This document shows positions 62,001 through 64,000 of a stretch of DNA of 64,000 nucleotides, in pieces. This stretch comes from Sphingobium psychrophilum (GTDB lineage: Bacteria > Pseudomonadota > Alphaproteobacteria > Sphingomonadales > Sphingomonadaceae), in the NCBI RefSeq assembly GCF_012927105.1, contig NZ_JABBFV010000004.1, forward strand, positions 1-64,000, in the 5' to 3' direction. Numbering within the stretch: position 1 is the first letter of the stretch; each line of letters starts with the position of its first letter. A program made the translations under genes and the position numbers. Under the pieces are notes generated by a model, which saw only the letters and a program-made list of their open reading frames with translations, was not told where the DNA came from and ran no database searches.

Positions 62001-63266
62001 GCTGCGCGCGCGCAGGCGCAGTGGGATGACTGTTGGACCGTTGCGCGTGGCGCGCGCCTTGCCCTCCGCCCGCAGGTCGTTGATGATCGCCCGGTCGATG
62101 GTTAACTGGCGCGCGGTGAGCAGATATTCATAGCCCAGCGCTGCAAAAGCGCCGTCCAGCCGGATTTTGGCCGCGACGTCCCGGCTCCGCACATCCTTGA
62201 GCAGCGCTTGCGGCTGGGTCAGATTGACGTCGATCCGCATATTGTCGAGCGCATTGTTGCGCAGGTCGATCGCGCCGTCAGCGGCCAGATCGACTGCGGC
62301 CGAGCGAAGCGAGAGACGGCCGTCGATCACCCGGTCTATCATCGTCCCGCTGGCCCGCACCGACAGGCGCGGCGCAGCGACGCGGCGGAACAGGCCGTTG
62401 CCGGCGATCGCATTCGCCTCCACCGTGCCGCGCGCCGAATAGGCGCCGCTGCGGGCGGCGAGCACGGCATCAACGACAGGCGCGCCGTCCAGCGTGGCGG
62501 ACAGGCGACCGTCCCACTGGCTCCAACTGCCCCTGCCGCCGATGCGCAGATTGGCGTCCTGCTTCAACCCGGCCATGGCGGCCAATAGGCCCGATTTGGG
62601 CGCATTGACCGTTACATCGAGTTTGAAGCGATCCTCATCCGGGCGACTGTCGAGCGCGATGGTCAGGGCGTCGCTGCCATCGAGCGTGCGCGCCGTCAGA
62701 TCGATGATCGCGCGGCCGCCGCGGATATCGGCGTCGCCCGCCATGGTCGCGACCTGCGCGCGGCCGGTGACGGATGGCGCGATTGCCAGTCGGCCGACCG
62801 AAAATTCCATCAGCCTTATGTCGAAACCGGGCAGGATCGGCCCGCGACGCTGGGTCGGGTTCAGCTTGGGCAGCTTGTGCAAGGTCGCGCGCGGGATCAC
62901 CAGCCGGTCGATGTCCAACCGGTTGGACAGCCAGGCGAAGGGCCACCAGTCCAGCTCGACCCGCGGCGCCTCCAGAAACTTGCCCTTCGGATCGGACAGG
63001 ATGAGGTCGCGCAGCACCGCCTTGCGATAGATGCTGCCCTCTATCCCGCCGACCTGGATGCGCAGGCCCGACGAGGATTTGATTCCCGCGATCCGCGTGG
63101 CCAGGAAGCGATGCCCGCCGCCAGTGTCGAGCCACAGCAGCGCGCCCGCCACGATCACGACCAGCGCCGCCAGCAGCCCTGCCAGCCAGCGTTGCCAGCG
63201 CCCGTCCCAGGCGCGGCGCGGGCGCGGCGGCTGGACGACCGGGTCGGCGGGGGCGTCGTCGGCCAT
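59079..63266 (-). CDS. tamB: TamB/AsmA-like translocation and assembly module protein
   Basis: A 1395-residue inner-membrane-anchored periplasmic bridge. One N-terminal helix [20 protein letters not shown] (about 27-46) is followed by a very long beta-rich repeat region that should form the lipid-binding groove. The C-terminal DUF490/TamB domain has [40 protein letters not shown] and [20 protein letters not shown]. With TamA it supports outer-membrane protein insertion and phospholipid transport. Its ATG overlaps the tamA stop by one base (TGATG). Confidence 0.95.
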   Translation of the reverse strand: MADDAPADPVVQPPRPRRAWDGRWQRWLAGLLAALVVIVAGALLWLDTGGGHRFLATRIAGIKSSSGLRIQVGGIEGSIYRKAVLRDLILSDPKGKFLEAPRVELDWWPFAWLSNRLDIDRLVIPRATLHKLPKLNPTQRRGPILPGFDIRLMEFSVGRLAIAPSVTGRAQVATMAGDADIRGGRAIIDLTARTLDGSDALTIALDSRPDEDRFKLDVTVNAPKSGLLAAMAGLKQDANLRIGGRGSWSQWDGRLSATLDGAPVVDAVLAARSGAYSARGTVEANAIAGNGLFRRVAAPRLSVRASGTMIDRVIDGRLSLRSAAVDLAADGAIDLRNNALDNMRIDVNLTQPQALLKDVRSRDVAAKIRLDGAFAALGYEYLLTARQLTIDRAIINDLRAEGKARATRNGPTVIPLRLRARSVDGQGDLVAGILRNFQLDGVFQVKGQQIVSNPMQLRSDKLRGKLVVIADLKTGRYDAGLDGQIANLFIPNFGIVDLTSKLRAMPRADGGFGLSGNVLARVRRLDNEFLRTLGGGLPTVRSGLDLLPNGDLGLRDLRLESPLLTLTGQGVRYRDQSLHLEGVGRHGRYGPVVLTLDGLIDKPTIDVILARPMDALGLRDVHAKLIPDANGYSYTATGGSTLGPFTGRGVILLPLGGQAVVRVANLAVSGVTASGDIRPIGGGLDGQLSVLGPVTGYINFKPVGENQQVQLKLTASDASFEGPTIIEVRRGTLDGTILLDPTGTTVTATAQARGLRVGGVLLGRFAANADLVDGKGKIRGSLSGQRGRLFDLQGEADVQPDRIRLTAGGTIDKRPIRLTRPAVLTRAEDGWRLSPATIAYAGGSLQLAGELGGAATHIEARMQKLPLSLLDIAYDNLGLGGMATGSLSYAQPRGGLPSGKAELRIRGLSRSGLSLSSRPVDVGVNAVLTGERLATRMVFVADGKTIGQAQALLNPLGTEGGLVARLNRAPFFAQLRFNGTADTLWRLTGVEIVDIAGMVGVSADMRGTVGEPVITGTFATDNAAINSPVTGMQLKGVKARGRFSGAQLVISSFAATAQNGGTVNGTGRFTFNGIAGVGMDLALQADNAALLERDDIAATVTGPITLRSDGVGGTIGGDVVLNKSRFTMGRAAAVAQIPELKVVEVNRRGDEIERPRTNVPWALAIKARARNRLTVTGLGLDSEWRADLDLGGTVTNPTIAGRAQLVRGGYEFAGRRFELREGNIQFDGRSPVNPTLDISAEADVSDLSATIHVGGTGLKPDITFTSVPALPQDELLSRILFGTSITNLSAPEALQLASAVGSLQGNGGLDPINAVRKAAGLDRLRIIAADPTQGQGTSIAAGKYLTRKTYVELITDGQGYSATRIEYQVTRWLSLLGAISTLGRESANVRVSKDY

Positions 63267-64000
63267 CAGAAGGCCTGACCCAGCGAGACATAGACGGCGA
63301 TCTTGGGATCGCCCGACTGCGGGTTGAGCGGGGTGCCGACATCGACGCGGATCGGGCCGAAACTGCTGTAATAGCGCACGCCCATGCCCGCGCCGATGCG
63401 CAGGTCGCGGAAGCGCGGCAGGAAGGTGGTGGAAATATTGCCGGCATCGACAAAGGGCACGACGCCGAAATTGCCAAAGCGCACCCGCGCCTCCAGCGAA
63501 AATTCGGCCAGGCTCTTGCCGCCGACCGGATTATCATCGTCGCCAAAGCGCGGCCCGATCGCCTGATAGCCGTAGCCGCGCACCGACGCGCCGCCACCGG
63601 CATAAAAACGCCGCGACGGCGCGATCTGATCGACGGTCGATCCCAGGATGGTGCCGAAACGCGCCCGCGCGGCCATGACCAGCTTTTGGCCCACCGGCTG
63701 GTAGACGCTGCCGTCCAATTGCACCTTGGCATAGCCGAAGGTGGTGTTCTGGAACGACAATTCGGGGCTGATCCGGCCACCCAGGCGGAACCCCTTGCTG
63801 GGGTTGAGCAGGTCGTCGCTGCCGTCATAGGTCAGGCTCAAGGGGATCGCCCCGATCAGGAAGGTGCGCCGCGCACCGCCCGAAAAGGCGTCCGCTTCAT
63901 CCGACGCCACCAGTTCGGCGCCGACCCGCCACACCCAGTCCTTCTGGAACAATATGTTGGTTGTCCGCTCCAGCCCGCCTGCAACGGTGATGGTGCGCGC
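63266..64000 (-). CDS. tamA: TamA-like BamA-family outer-membrane protein, partial
   Basis: This is the C-terminal 244 codons of an Omp85 barrel; the rest lies beyond position 64000. The conserved Omp85 features GGGASVRGYGYQAIGPR (the barrel-lumen RGY loop) and MGVRYYSSFGPIRVDVGTPLNP (the penultimate strands) are visible, and it ends VYVSLGQAF with terminal Phe. The following gene is tamB, the usual partner. The POTRA domains are outside the window. Confidence 0.92.
   Translation of the reverse strand, partial: ARTITVAGGLERTTNILFQKDWVWRVGAELVASDEADAFSGGARRTFLIGAIPLSLTYDGSDDLLNPSKGFRLGGRISPELSFQNTTFGYAKVQLDGSVYQPVGQKLVMAARARFGTILGSTVDQIAPSRRFYAGGGASVRGYGYQAIGPRFGDDDNPVGGKSLAEFSLEARVRFGNFGVVPFVDAGNISTTFLPRFRDLRIGAGMGVRYYSSFGPIRVDVGTPLNPQSGDPKIAVYVSLGQAF

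Noticed and set aside
1-64000. CRISPR array, tRNA or rRNA gene, prophage or toxin-antitoxin pair
   Set aside because: No regularly spaced repeats, cloverleaf with CCA-adjacent ends, phage structural genes or paired small toxin/antitoxin frames were recognised by eye.

Overview
The window is high-GC alphaproteobacterial DNA, most likely from a sphingomonad (Sphingobium/Sphingomonas/Novosphingobium group). The reasons are three large TonB-dependent receptors, XylX/XylB/XylC proteins very like those of Caulobacter, a mannonate dehydratase with every active-site residue of the Novosphingobium enzyme, SD sequences of the GGAGAGG type, and dispersed TTCCCGC..GCGGGAA palindromes. The genus is an inference. 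No tRNA, rRNA or CRISPR array was found.

Region 1 (1-1700) is a scar zone. It holds a 42-bp perfect palindrome, a small DUF4375-like gene split by an 844-bp IS5-family (IS427-type) element at CTAG with a TA duplication, and a C-terminal scrap resembling a ChrA chromate transporter.

Region 2 (1.7-24.2 kb) is a catabolic island for an unidentified organic, probably aromatic or terpenoid-like, compound. It holds two TonB receptors, a cytochrome P450, a VanA-like Rieske oxygenase and a MerR regulator. A six-gene operon encodes a phthalate-type Rieske oxygenase, its FMN/2Fe-2S reductase, an aromatic-acid-type MFS carrier, a GMC alcohol oxidoreductase, an aldehyde dehydrogenase and a small HTH-like protein. 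An SDR, an acyl-CoA dehydrogenase, a class III CoA-transferase, a YCII-like protein, a LysR-type regulator with two DNA-binding domains and a FadR-type GntR regulator complete it. The implied logic is uptake, oxygenation, alcohol to aldehyde to acid, CoA ester, then acyl-CoA oxidation. A palindromic motif (AATGG-N5-CC, often AATGGTCCGACC) lies in front of the P450, the receptor/Rieske divergent promoter, the acyl-CoA dehydrogenase (two copies) and the CoA-transferase. It looks like a GntR/FadR-type operator.

Region 3 (24.4-29.8 kb) is general metabolism: a PutA proline oxidase without the N-terminal repressor domain, its divergent Lrp-type regulator, and a secreted SGNH hydrolase.

Region 4 (30.2-54.8 kb) is a glucuronoxylan utilisation locus. 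It holds a TonB receptor, fructuronate reductase, uronate isomerase, a hexuronate MFS carrier, D-mannonate dehydratase, two tandem GH3 beta-xylosidase-like enzymes, a GH67 alpha-glucuronidase and a LacI regulator. After an insertion of housekeeping genes (purB, an EF-hand protein, a small membrane protein) come the Weimberg-pathway genes xylX, xylB and xylC, a sugar MFS carrier and an aldose epimerase. Three near-identical palindromes TGRTAGCGYTAYCA mark the promoters of the receptor, the GH3/GH67 divergon and xylX, so the LacI protein probably controls uptake, the polymer-side enzymes and xylose oxidation together. Xylonate dehydratase (xylD), ketoglutarate semialdehyde dehydrogenase (xylA), KDG kinase and KDPG aldolase are not in the window.

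Region 5 (54.8-64 kb) is housekeeping: a LapA-like membrane protein and pyrF, a lipoprotein, a hot-dog thioesterase, a small beta-barrel protein, and a tamA-tamB-sdaA operon whose first gene runs off the right edge.
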